The translations under genes were made by a program, and so were the position numbers. A stretch of DNA of 64,000 nucleotides from Zoroaster sp. YZ-2022. Its lineage: Eukaryota > Echinodermata > Asteroidea > Forcipulatida > Zoroasteridae. Position 1 is the first letter of the stretch. Every line of letters begins with the position of its first letter. Where the stretch lies: positions 17,274,355 to 17,338,354 of the forward strand of contig CM055837.1 of assembly GCA_029582265.1 (NCBI GenBank), written 5' to 3'. Below are positions 53,077-63,845 of the stretch, piece after piece. The notes beneath the pieces were generated by a model. That model worked only from the letters and a program-made list of their open reading frames with translations. It was not told the DNA's origin and searched no databases.

Positions 53077-53848
53077 TCAGCGTGTCAAATCGCCGATAGC
53101 GGTGATTTTTTAATTTATTTGCCGTCGGGTCATTTTGCGCAAGTTGCGCTGTTTTTGCGCCAAGTTACAGTTGGCATCGACTGACCAATTAAGATAACCA
53201 CGATGTGTAGTATCCATTTATCGACACTAGAAGTAACTACATCCGTAGACTACCCTTTATATTAGAATTTTACCATGAAAGTTGGACAAGAAAATCGTAA
53301 AAACTTACCGAAATTCAGTTGCCTGTATTTCCATAACGAAAGGTTTCCCGTAGCTGATTTTTTTTTATCGACTGCATAATTTAGTGCTCATAAAAATGGC
53401 GTCCAGGAAAACATTGAAGCCTCAGGCCTCATCAGCGTAACCAGGCGCTAGCAATATTGCGCCTATGCATTTTCACACGTACTATCGGGTGCGTCAACGA
53501 ACTTTCGGCGGGTCACAACTTCGACAGAAAAAAAGGATATGAAAAATAGCACCATCATCGGCGGTTTGCGTGAATCTGCCTACTTAAAGAAAAAAACTTT
53601 TGTAAAACAAAAAAAAGTTTTTTTGTTCTTTTCAAAAAACACGAGCACCTATTTTGTGATGAAATTTTCATATTTCATGAAGACGAGAGGGTTGAAATGA
53701 ATGTACGTTTGTAAAAACCAATGTTGTATCCTTTATTTAAGGATCTGTAAATTAACTTTTTTTTTCACAATTCTTTATTTTTCAGAGCTGTAGATGGTAA
53801 GTCATACCATTTGATACGTATTCACAAAAACCAAAGATATCTAACAAA

Positions 53849-56800
53849 ATGAGCGAATCAGAAAACGACCCGCTAGTGGATACAGAAACCTCCCACACAG
53901 CTGAATGGACAGAAGACCGCCTGCGAGCCAGCAAGCGCTGGATCACAATTGAGCCTATCATATTCTCAGCTGTAATTGGGTACGCGACAATTGGTACGTT
54001 GCGCACAGAGTACATCCATTCCGTGGTTTCGCAAACGTTTGGTGTGAACGGGACCGGTCTGGATGCAAATTGTACCGCCAATAAATCCGACCCAGCATAT
54101 CGACTGCAACAGGAGATTCAATCCGAGACAGCTATCTGGGTTATGTATCTCCAGTTATGCAGTTCAGGATTGAACATTATCTTTGCCCCCTTGCTCAGCT
54201 CTTGGAGCGATAACTCCGGACGTAGGATCGCCTTGTTCCTATCCAGCTTCGGGATTCTGGCCAACTGCATCTCCTACCTCCTAGTCTCAACATTCAGTCT
54301 GTCGCACTACCTACTATTCATCGGGGAGACGCTGCAAGGACTAACAGGCAGTCTAATTCTCATTGTGGCTGCATCTCTCGCATACATTGCCGACATCACC
54401 ACGAAAAAGGAACGCTTGTTTCGTTTTGTCATCATCGACACCACATTGCTTTTTGGCACTGGTGTGTCTCAGGTTGTGATGGGGTACGTAGTGAGATACT
54501 TTGGGTTTCCTCCACCCTTTGCAGCTGTGAGTGCGATTCTAGTATTGGCGCTTTTGTATACTGTGGTGCCTCCGTGTCTGTTGGAGACTCGTCAGCGTTG
54601 CCGAGACAATGCTTCTGGTAAATATTGTAATGTTTTGATTCATTGCTGAAATGAGAAAAAGTCATGGAGGATGATGTAATAACCCACTGGCAAAGAATGT
54701 CGCATCCGACCGCCACTTTTTAAGTTTTTTTTGTTTTTTGAAACAACTAATAACCAGTTAAAAAATTATTCTATCGAATTTTGGGGGTACAGAAAGCAAA
54801 AACTATCTTTAAAATTCACTTTTATGATGGTTTCAGACTTTATTTCCCTTTAAAAAAAATCCTCCCCTTCAGAAAATAGAAGGATCCTATTATCGTTGCC
54901 ACTGGGCATGTACAATGACCGTGTTGGTCACTTATGGGGGAGTTGACAAGATCAGACTGACATGACTGAGGAAGTCATCTTATGCCAAAAATGCCTGATT
55001 TTTCATGAAATGAATATCCTGAAATAATTTGAAGTAGGCTATATGTCCATCATATTGTCCACCTTACTGTCCACCTTACTGGGTAGGTAAGATTACATTA
55101 TTAGTTATATTTATTTATTTATTTGGAATTACACTTTTGAAACAGTGGCACACGATGTATGTAAATATCGGTGCATCCATCAAAACAATTTCTAAGTACA
55201 ATAGTTACAACAATTAATATTTATAAAAATAACATTTAATAATAAGAATATTAAATAATAGTAATAATTTAGCGAAACAAAGCGAACGCATGGAGTTGGA
55301 CGAAGGGACGCATTGACACGCCGCACCGTCGTATGCGAGATAACCTTGTAGACCTACACAATGCCAGGTAGGTCTACTGAGGTAGGGTGAGCAAAATGAA
55401 TGAGTTATAATGAATGAGAAAAAGTGGCAGTTGGATACAATATTCTTCCCACCCACTGCATGGTACTGATAAATTTAGGGCTCTGCAGAAATTTGCATGA
55501 AATTAAAGTGCATTTACTCTGTATGCAACATTCTTTAAATATTGTATTTGTTGTTTGACATGTTTCTGTTTTTAAATATATCCCAGAGTTAAAAATATTC
55601 TGATTGGTTGAGCTACTGCACAAGTATGTTCCACTGGTCTTAAATAGTCAATTAACCCTCCTATGCCCAGGCTGAAATTTGGCCCAGTAAGCACCGCACC
55701 CACAGACAGTCACTTGAGTATTTTTGGTTGCATTGCCAATTGTTCACACATGTGTATAAGAGTGCTGGAGATAGTGGCAAAGTCAAACACACTTGTGTAT
55801 GTCTTACAAGTTATATGCAGAGTCATCACACAGAGCTGTGTATGTACTGCATTAGTTACAGTCGAGTGGTTTTGGTTTGACCTCCTACCAGAGCCACATG
55901 TCCTTGCATTTATTTGAGTGCACTGCACAAAGTCAATGGGTTGGGAGTGACATACAAATTTTGAGTGTCTTTGATTGCTAAATCTATAGGAGGGTAAACC
56001 CTCCTACAAGGGTCAAAATCAGTCAAAATATTGATATACTTGCCAAGGTATATCTAGTACACTTAAAAGTCCAACACTGTCAAACCTTACTACTACTAGT
56101 CAACCATTTTTGACTGGTAAAAGCATTGTTCAGGGTGGTCAAAAGTCCAGTCAACAATGCCCCTGTGTGCACATTTGGGTTAACAGTCAAAACAGGCAGT
56201 TGACTGATTTTGACCTCTATAGCAACTTCCCACTAAAGTGCAGCTAGAGTATGAGGGCTAATTTGATAATCTAATTGCCAATGTTGTACACTTTAAGATG
56301 GATTGATGTTGTTTAAGACCAATATTTCTTATGTTTTCTCATCAGCTGTAGTCAACCAATTATCTCAGCTGTGTACGAGCGTTGTTGGTGTGCTTCGTGT
56401 CAAAGAGGGCAGCAGACATATACGTCTGTCATTGCTGACTCTGATTGGTTTTTTCACGACTGTAATGTTTCAGGTAAAATGTTTCAGTTATAAATATATG
56501 TCGGAGTATAAATGCATGTCTGTTCCCTTCGCGAATAACTCGCTGTACTCACTGACTCTCTGTCAGCTAGGGCTGTGCCAGGTATCCGGATACCCGACCG
56601 AAACAGTCATTACCCGGTTCCATTTTTCGGTTCCAATTACCCGTAAACGACTTTTTAAAATTCGGACTTAACATTTGAGCGGTGCGAACAGAAATCTGTG
56701 ACTCTTGAACAATGTAATGTTTACACTTTTACAGACAATTATCTTTAAATTCAAGAGATTACACTCCAATAAAGAAAAGATCGATTTGAGTATGGTATCC

Positions 56801-59800
56801 TCTGTATTATAAAAGTTAATTTGTTACCATTTACAGTACATATATTTGTACACCACCGGAGGCATGTTTCAATAAAAATGAAAACGGGTATCCGGTTTCA
56901 AAAATATCCGGAAACGCACAGCCCTACTATCAGCCAAATCGGAATTGCGGTTTTGGAAGAAATCGAGGTACTTGATATAAAAGTATGGATGCATTTACAG
57001 ACATTGGTTGGTTTCTGTACATATCTCTTGATTCTTATCAAGTATGGATGCATTTACAGACATTGGTTGGTTTCTGTACATCTCTCTTCATTCTTATAAA
57101 GTATGGATGCATTTACAGACATTTAACCAAACATGTACATACTGGCCTAACGGCATGGCATGGTGGGTGCAGGCCATTTTGACTCAATTTGACCATTGTG
57201 GCAAAAAGCTAGGTTTTTTCTTGTCGTGTTTGTTTGAAGGGTGCAGTAAGCACAACAATCTTACTTGGATTGGGGGCGCCATTTTGCTGGACTTCTGTTA
57301 CTATAGGAATCTTCACAGCAGTGATGCTGGCAGCAAGCTGCCTTGGTAAATATACTTTTTAAGGGAAGGTATATATATATATAACATTGGTAATGTTTGC
57401 AAAACTGCTTCTATGAGTACGCTTACTCTCTTTGAATCAAGATATACATTGAAGGGAAGGTACAACATTGGTAATGTTTGCAAAACTGCTTCTATGAGTA
57501 CGCTTACTCTCTTTGAATCAAGATATACATTGAAGGGAAGGTACAACATTGGTAATGTTGACAAAACTGCTTCTATGAGTACGCTTAATCTCTTTGAATC
57601 AAGATATACATTGAAGGGAAGGTACAACATTGGTAATGTTGACAAAACTGCTTCTATGAGTATGCTTAATCTCTTTGAATCAAGATATACATTGAAGGGA
57701 AGGTACAACATTGGTAATGTTGACAAAACTGCTTCTATGAGTATGCTTACTCTCTATGAATCAAGATATACATTGAAGGGAAGGCACAACATTAGTAATG
57801 TTTGCAAAACTGCTTATATGAGTATGCTTACTCTCTAGATATACATTGAAGGGAAGGCACAACATTAGTAATGTTTGCAAAACTGCTTTTATGAGTATGC
57901 TTACTCTCTTTGAATCAAGATATACATTAAAGGGAAGGTACAACATTGGTAATGTTGACAAAACAGGCTGAGGGTGTTTTTTTTTGGTTTAACAACGATA
58001 TTATCTTTCAAGAATTGTTCACTTTATAAATTCTATTTTGTGGGTTATTTTAGCCAAACATGGACGATATTCTTTGAATCTATTTTGGTTTGTATTTCAG
58101 GAATGTTTGTCGGTGGTGTGACTTTTCCTCTTTGTCTCAAGGAATACTGGATTCTCTACATTTGTTTTGCAAGTTCCATCGGGTGTTACATCATAACAGG
58201 ATTCGCATCATCAACATTGTACCTTTTCTTAGGTAAATAACCTAACTTCCTAGGCATTTTGGTTAGGAACCATACCAAATCCTCCAAATCCAGCTTCATG
58301 CAGTAAAAAGGTACCCCAATTGTTGGACTTTGATGGAATTGGTACAGTGGCAAAGCATCCATGGCTTGGCTATACACAGTCCTGAATCCAACAAGCAGTC
58401 GGTGGAGTTTGATGGATTTGGTACACATGACTACATGCTCTATTCACTAGGCTATACTGTGGAGTACTGAATCCATCAAAAGCAGCCGGTGGAGTTTGAT
58501 GGATTTGGTACACATGGCTACATGCTCTATTCGCTGGGCTATACTGTGGTATACTGAATCCAACAAAAGCATCCGGTGGAGTTTGATGGATTTGGTACAC
58601 ATGGCTACATGCTCTATTCACTGGGCTATACTGTGGTATACTGAATCCATCAGGCAAAACCAGGGGCCAATATCACAGAGCTGCTAAGCAGAGAATTTTG
58701 CTTAGCAAAATAAAACAGACTACCAGCCAAAATGCATATGTTTTGTTAAAAAGTTTGGCTGGTAACCAAAGAAATTTGCTGAGTAAATTTTTCTGGTAAG
58801 CAATTTTTTGTGCTAAGCATCTCTGTGCAATTGGCCCCTTGGTGGTGGATGTTGATGGACTTGGGGTAGTTAGGGTTAACGGGACAATATCGTCACGATC
58901 AACAGGGCATGGAATCGGAGTGCTAGTTTTAGATTAAGTAAGTGACTGAAAATAATACCTCTTGTCTGAAACCGATCTTTGTACTGTGCCCTCTTAATTG
59001 TCTTACCCTTGGCAGGTACCATTGTTGGATGTCTCCGTAATCTCCCTGGACCAGTAATCCGTGCCCTTTTGTCAAAAGCTGTCAGCGAAGAGGAGCAAGG
59101 TAAGTAGGTGTGGGGAGGGGGGAATTTAAGCTATATACACAATGTCCAAATAAAATATTGCAAAATAATAATAATAATAATGTGCACTTATATAGCGCAC
59201 GTACCCACCAAACTGGTGCTCAAAGGCGCATTATATTATTACCCCTGCTCATCAGGCTCATAAATCATTCCTGAAACCATCTCAGCTCCCTGAGGAGTAT
59301 ACAGCTCAATTGCTGCCATTACAGCGCATATAGGGCTAATCAAACACAACTACCAACTCTGCCCTCACAGGTACCCATTTACCCCTGGGTGGAGAGAAGC
59401 AATTATGGTAAAGTGTCTTGCACAAGCACCATGGTCGCAGTTGGGATTCGAACCCACATCCGATGCACCAAACTGCTCGACCATGGCACTCCTAGTAGTT
59501 AGGAGTGTTATTGGCCTTACACATGGCTACATGCTCGGGTAGTTGGGGTTAATTCAATTGATTCGATCCACTTTGAATGATTTGTAACCTTCGTTGTATA
59601 TTGCCCGTGGATACGATACTTGTTCTTTATCCTGCGATAAAGACCGCACAACAAAATTTTATTCTCTTATTATAAATATTTAACTAGTGCTCCACTCTTC
59701 AATGTTACAATGTAGGTGTGGTGTTCGCCATGGTTGGCGTGATCGAGAGTGTGGCATCGTTTGGAGCCCCTCTCTTACTTGGAATTCTGTTTGCTGCCAC

Positions 59801-60574
59801 TGTAGAGATCTATCCTGGACTGACTTTCTTTGTCGTTGCTGGAATTAATATCATACCGATATTTATGATCATGTGAGTAACCATTGAACAAAAAATGTTT
59901 TCTTCTTTAGCCGTACAACTGGCCAATTTTCTTTTTTTTTTCATATGAAAATATGTAACTTTTTATAGTGTTTTATGGTATTTCTCTCCCCTCGCATTTC
60001 CCTGTAACCTCTCCCTCTAATTTACCCGGCCTCCCTCTCTCATTTCCACTTGCCTACTCTCCCCCTTCCCTTTTCATATGATTGTGTTTTTCCTTTATTA
60101 TAGAACAGATTATGTATAAATATTTATTTTATTTTTATATTTTATTTTTATAGTATTTTTTAACTATGTAAATTTGATTGTTTTCAGCTGCTTTGTCAGA
60201 TTTTAATAAATAATAATTGAAAAAAGAAAAATTGAAAAAAATTTGATTGTGCCATTTCAAAAGGTAATTTGATTCTTTATACAAACAGTGTATTGATTCA
60301 GATCTGTACTTTGTATATTTGTACAGAAATAGAAGTCCTTTACATGACAAAACCGTTGATAAGGGTCCGTAAATAACTCATTCTGAATAATACATGAAGC
60401 TACCAAAGTTGTAGATCATATGATGACTACTGATGGAATTCCTGTGTCAGGATTAGATATTATATAGTGCAGATTAAAAATAATTACTATAGGCCTATAT
60501 TTTCTTCTAGACTCAAGCTGAAAGCGCTAGCGATAGAATCTAGGCACTGGGGATACATTCATCTCGTCATTTAA
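53849..60574 (+). CDS. SLC46-family (proton-coupled folate transporter-like) MFS carrier, 7 coding exons
   Basis: SLC46 proteins are 12-helix MFS transporters; SLC46A1 moves folates with protons and SLC46A3 acts in lysosomes (family knowledge). Coding exons 53849-54617, 56346-56473, 57240-57345, 58101-58232, 59016-59099, 59716-59872 and 60511-60574 sum to exactly 480 codons with matching phases, giving 479 residues (family about 450-475). Seen: helix 1 from about residue 33; N-glycosylation sequons N67, N74 and N78 and Cys75 in the first luminal/external loop; MFS motif A SSWSDNSGRR at 117-126, including the region mutated in folate malabsorption; the SLC46 hallmark APFCWTS at 312-318, whose Cys315 could pair with Cys75 as the loop cysteines of SLC46A1 do; and a short polar C-terminus (KLKALAIESRHWGYIHLVI). 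The ATG opens the longest frame. The paralogue (A1, A2 or A3) and substrate cannot be assigned. Introns 2-4 carry a MITE and three tandem arrays. Confidence 0.92.
55652..55999. mobile_element. Family E TTAA MITE, same termini with a third unrelated interior
   Basis: TTAACCCTCCTATGCCC left and TATAGGAGGGTAAA right. The interior (GCACCGCACCCACAGACAGT) matches neither family C nor D. In SLC46 intron 1. Confidence 0.75.
55996..56261. mobile_element. Family C TTAA MITE, copy 6, sharing its left target site with a family E MITE
   Basis: AAACCCTCCTAC left and ATGAGGGCTAA right, shortened interior. It begins on the same mutated TTAA (TAAA, 55996-55999) that closes the element at 55652. Confidence 0.75.
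56568..56926. mobile_element. hAT-like MITE in SLC46 intron 2 (TAGGGCTGTGC ends)
   Basis: CTGTCAGC and CTATCAGC (7 of 8 matching) flank it at 56560-56567 and 56927-56934. Ends TAGGGCTGTGCC and GCACAGCCCTA. Internal GGTATCCGGATACCC motifs. Confidence 0.85.
56985..57122 (+). repeat. 59 bp tandem repeat, about 2.4 units, SLC46 intron 2
   Basis: AAGTATGGATGCATTTACAG, then ATTGGTTGGTTTCTGTACAT. The third unit is cut after the first segment. A lone unit is at 100-165. Confidence 0.85.
57360..57965 (+). repeat. 81 bp tandem repeat, about 7.5 units, SLC46 intron 3
   Basis: Each unit has AAGGGAAGGTACAACATTGG and AAACTGCTTCTATGAGTA. Starts are at about 57451, 57532, 57613, 57694, 57775, 57849 and 57929. 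Because 81 is divisible by 3 it makes a 27-residue repetitive frame on both strands, but it lies inside an intron and is not a gene. Confidence 0.9.
58318..58650 (+). repeat. About 85 bp tandem repeat, 4 units, SLC46 intron 4
   Basis: Units share GGTGGAGTTTGATGGATTTG and CTATTCACTGGGCTATACTG. The first unit is the most diverged. Confidence 0.85.
58660..58848. mobile_element. MITE with GGGGCCAAT...ATTGGCCCC ends, copy 1
   Basis: GGGGCCAATATCACAGAGCT left and CTCTGTGCAATTGGCCCC right, with internal inverted GCTAAGCA pairs and ACCAGCCAAA/TTTGGCTGGT. In SLC46 intron 4. A second copy is at 63668-63845. Confidence 0.8.
59170..59490 (-). mobile_element. Class II tRNA-derived SINE
   Basis: Contains AATAATAATAATGTGCACTT, the SINE body, and GGGATTCGAACCCACATCCG followed by CTGCTCGACCATGGCACT. 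It has an internal deletion in the head. Lies in SLC46 intron 5. Confidence 0.75.
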
Positions 60575-60633
60575 TAAAAAAATATATAAAATACTGGGAA
60601 TCGTGATATATTATTAGTGGGCCTACTTCATGA

Positions 60634-60639
60634 AATAAA
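60634..60639 (+). terminator. Candidate polyadenylation signal of SLC46
   Basis: AATAAA 60 nt after the SLC46 stop codon. It would give a very short 3' UTR. Confidence 0.45.
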
Positions 60640-60756
60640 AACAGACCAGACAAATGGAAGGTTCCTTTAAAAAAAAATTAATTTAAACATTTAGTGAATT
60701 TTATTTCGTGCCAACGTCCCAATCATAGGTAAAACTTGTAGCTTTGCATGGTGAAG

Positions 60757-60960
60757 AGGATAAATAAGACTAATTGCAGTGATACCATGTGAAATTCTCT
60801 CAATTGAGTAGTAATTAGTTCTGAAAAGAACTTGAGGTTACAACACGACGTTTCGATCAGTATGCTCTCCTGAGGACGATCAGAGCATACTGATCGAAAC
60901 GTCGAGTTGTAACCTCCAGTTCTTTTCAGAACTAATTACTACTCAGTCTTATTTGTCCCA
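60757..60960. repeat. Inverted pair of hammerhead-like repeats (about 200 bp foldback)
   Basis: The plus-strand half (60868 onward) has CTGAGGAC, a 6 bp stem (GATCAG/CTGATC) with loop AGCATA, then GAAACGTC. The left half is the same repeat inverted. CTGAGGA differs by one base from the hammerhead CTGATGA box. Confidence 0.65.
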
Positions 60961-62231
60961 ATAATAAACAATTGATGTTATTTGTGTCCTACACAACGGC
61001 GGTGGAATATTTTGAAAGTGGGGGCAGCGAGCTCACATCTGGGAAAACTGGCTCTACATTTTTTTTTCTTGTTGTTCAGAGGTGCCAACCTATTTTTCTG
61101 CCAGACTTGGTTAGATGACGTAAAGTTTATGAAGAAAAACAAAATGGCCACCGAGTGATGATTTTTTTTAATAGTTTACGAAATTCAAAATATATTTCTG
61201 CAGACCATCTGAAGCACCAAAATGCTCATCCCGTGGCACCCTATATTAATCTGTATTTTACATCTTTTTGGTTACTAGGATTCTCCATGGCATGGTGGTA
61301 CGGATGGAGAAAAGGGAAAAAAACATCAAATTAAATGCAGAGATACAAAACGCCACAAAAAATGAATAAGCATTGGTGTCATTACCTCACACAGTGGACC
61401 AAGATGGATGGCTTTCTATGGACGTTACAGTTCTGAAGCAGATTGGGTTGAATACAGTTAAACATAATCGAATATAGGTAGGATTTGAAGCTTTGTATAG
61501 TGGAATTTTGCGGTAGCAGTGACTTACAATAGTTTGTTGGTTCTAAGTACATGAAATATGAACTGATTTGGACGGCAACATTTAACAAACCTTCAAAGTA
61601 ACATAAGAGTCACATATACAGGTTAGATTCAATCAAATGATTGAAAAGTTTATTCCAAGTTGTGAATCATGTCTACCATGTACATAGTATAAATTTTATA
61701 CAAGTTTAGCAAAATATTTCATATATTAAAATATATAAATGTAAAAAATAAATTCCCAATTATTTTGATGTTATGATTAAAGGGAATGAACAAAATAAAT
61801 TTATTTCGAACCTAGTTTTCAAGACATCTAATCTGGTAAACAGATTGTAGGGTAATTTACATAAAGGAGTTTGAAAAGTGATTTAAATATAAAGAAAGGA
61901 AAAACGGTGGATGGATATCGGTGCATCTACAGGCTAGGTATGTACAGATTTAAAGGAAAAGCCATTAAAACAAATTGCACTATTTAGAGGTTTGGTAACA
62001 CCTTGTGGGTTATATCAGCCTGTCACTATTAAAAATAGATTGTGGTTCTGTTAAGAGAATGCATACATCGAATATATTATGGTTCTAAAATGGTACAGCT
62101 TTAAAAAGACATACATTGTAAGTGCAAAAAGGAGTGATTTTGACATTAATGTCGCTAGTTTAAATATTTCTTTATTCATAGATGAATATTTATATCATTT
62201 TAAATACATTCTAAATTTACATTAAAATTAT
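60961..62231. other. Gene-free stretch downstream of SLC46
   Basis: AT-rich with no recognisable coding, RNA or repeat structure. Short frames of up to 68 codons show no family signature. Confidence 0.5.
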
Positions 62232-62302
62232 TTAACCCTAACCCCTACATGTATTTCACATGCAACATCCACCAGCTAGGAAGATGCAAGGGTTAGGGTT
62301 AA
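62232..62302. mobile_element. 71 bp minimal MITE with TTAACCCTAACC termini
   Basis: TTAACCCTAACCCC at the left and GGGTTAGGGTTAA at the right, with almost nothing between. Same termini as families A and B. Confidence 0.55.
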
Positions 62303-62454
62303 ACCTTATATTTTGGGTGAATTATCAGTAGGCTCTTCTATAAACACGTTTGCTTTACAGTAAAAATAGCCAACCCTCAACATTTACATTTTAAAGCCAA
62401 TGAATATTTTTGGTTAAATGCTACAATCTCAGCCATCAATTAGCTACCAGAGTA

Positions 62455-62555
62455 GGTAAACCCCCTACTCTTTGATGTGCACTGATGATTAACCGTCTTG
62501 CTCAAGGACAGTAAACAAGCAATCCGATGCACTATACCACTTGGCCACGACACTC
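62455..62555 (-). mobile_element. Class II tRNA-derived SINE, head remnant
   Basis: CTTGCTCAAGGACAGTAAAC and CCGATGCACTATACCACTTG match the head of the other copies; the middle is deleted. Confidence 0.45.
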
Positions 62556-62588
62556 CTATGAAATTGGCCTCCGATCAGACAGATATAT

Positions 62589-62690
62589 TTAACCAGTTCG
62601 CGTTGGAGGCCATGTATACACGCAATTTTTTTTTGGACAGCGGATCCTCGGGAATATTTGTATAGATTCCCGGTCGTGCGAACTGGTTAA
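62589..62690. mobile_element. Family F TTAA MITE, internally deleted copy
   Basis: TTAACCAGTTCGCGTTGG left and GTGCGAACTGGTTAA right, keeping GGAATATTTGTATAGATTCC. 102 bp. Confidence 0.8.
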
Positions 62691-62789
62691 AGAGATGCTT
62701 GATACCATCATCAACTCGACACCAAAAGATTGATGTAGAACTGTGATTATTTATGTTTTTTCAAGATTACAAATAGTGTATAGGGGTTT

Positions 62790-62968
62790 TTAAATGACAA
62801 TATCGTCATGATCAGAGTAGACTTTCAACAGGGCATGGAATCGTTGTCCTAGAAAATTACTGGCTCATTTATGCAGCAGCAATGGTAATATGACCTTATC
62901 GTGGGGTATTATTTTCAGTCAATGAGTTAATCTAAAACTAGCACTCTGATTCCATGCCCTGGTCAACT
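62790..62968. mobile_element. Palindromic MITE, copy downstream of SLC46
   Basis: ACAATATCGTCATGATCAGA, CAGGGCATGGAATCG and TATTATTTTCAGTCAATGAG, ending GATTCCATGCCCTGG. Confidence 0.65.
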
Positions 62969-63255
62969 TCCATTCTGCAGTGCCTTACTTCATATGAATA
63001 AAGATAAACAAGTGATCTTTGAACGTTTCAACTCATTATGTTGTGAACATAGTCAACATGCGTGGTTGTTGATCGGCAAACAGGAACGTGGAATTCGTAT
63101 ATTTTCAATTTTTTTTACTTTTCTTAAAAATAGAAATATTTCAAGGGATTTTTGATTCTATTACACCACATAGGCCTGTGACAGGTACCCGACCATCACA
63201 TTCACTACCTGGTTTCTTCTTTGATGAACACTTACGATCTTCCGTGTTTATAATA

Positions 63256-63410
63256 AGGTTTCGGGTTAAGAAATCTGTACTAGTAAGCAGGAAGTTGTAG
63301 CTTCAAATCCCACTTGAGTTGCCTGTGCAGTTTTTCACAGACACTCAGAAAGCTCTGAGCTTCATACATATGGCGATGTAAGATCAAAATTCACCCTGCC
63401 ATTTTAAATT
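63256..63410 (+). mobile_element. tRNA-Thr-like SINE, diverged, head truncated
   Basis: CTAGTAAGCAGGAAGTTGTA, then TTTTTCACAGACACTCAGAA and GGCGATGTAAGATCAAAATT follow the order of the copy at 27420-27590 with many substitutions. Confidence 0.55.
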
Positions 63411-63429
63411 TTTTACTTCCATTGAAATG

Positions 63430-63665
63430 TAATAATAATGTGTGGACTTATGTGGTGCTCAAGGCGCATTATATCATTACCTCTGCTCATAAATAATTCC
63501 TGAAACCATCTCAGCTCCCTGGGAGTATACAGCTCAATTGCTGCCATTACAGCTCAATTGCTGCCATTACAGCGCATATCAACCAACTCTGCCCTCACAG
63601 GTACCCATTTAACCCCTGGGTAGAGAGAAGCAATTATGGTTAAGTGTCTTGCTCAAGGACACAAG
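63430..63665 (-). mobile_element. Class II tRNA-derived SINE, 5'-truncated, with a small internal duplication
   Basis: Body matches the other copies from GTGTGGACTTATGTGGTGCT to GTCTTGCTCAAGGACACAAG. The segment CAGCTCAATTGCTGCCATTA is present twice in a row near 63530-63565. The head is replaced by the MITE at 63668. Confidence 0.6.
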
Positions 63666-63667
63666 TG

Positions 63668-63845
63668 TCATGGCCAATTTCAGAGAGCTGCTAAGCACAG
63701 AATATTTGTGCTTACCAAAAATAGGCTACCAGCCAAATTGTTGCATAGTGTATATTGCTTCTAGCTGGTTCTCAGCTAAACTTTGCTTAGTAGATAAAAT
63801 TGCTAAGCAATATTTTCTGTTTGGCAACCTATGACATTGGCCATG
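63668..63845. mobile_element. MITE with GGCCAAT ends, copy 2
   Basis: ATGGCCAATTTCAGAGAGCT left and CATTGGCCAT right. The interior matches 58660-58848 (GCTAAGCACAGAATATTTGT, CTACCAGCCAAA). Confidence 0.75.

Larger units (their letters stand above)
51581..53785. other. Intergenic and 5' region upstream of SLC46
   Basis: Holds the TATA-like box, inverted repeats at 52071-52100, 52309-52351 and 53041-53076, and a repeat at about 53630-53735 shared with 8090-8260 (GTGATGAAATTTTCAT, GAGGGTTGAAATGAATGTAC). No coding exon recognised. Confidence 0.5.

Noticed and set aside
57313..57838. Long overlapping frames on both strands with 27-residue repeats
   Set aside because: They are produced by an 81 bp tandem repeat (divisible by 3) lying inside an SLC46 intron.
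62232..62302. Interstitial telomeric repeat
   Set aside because: Only two TTAGGG-like hexamers in inverse pairs flanked by TTAA, matching MITE ends elsewhere in the window.
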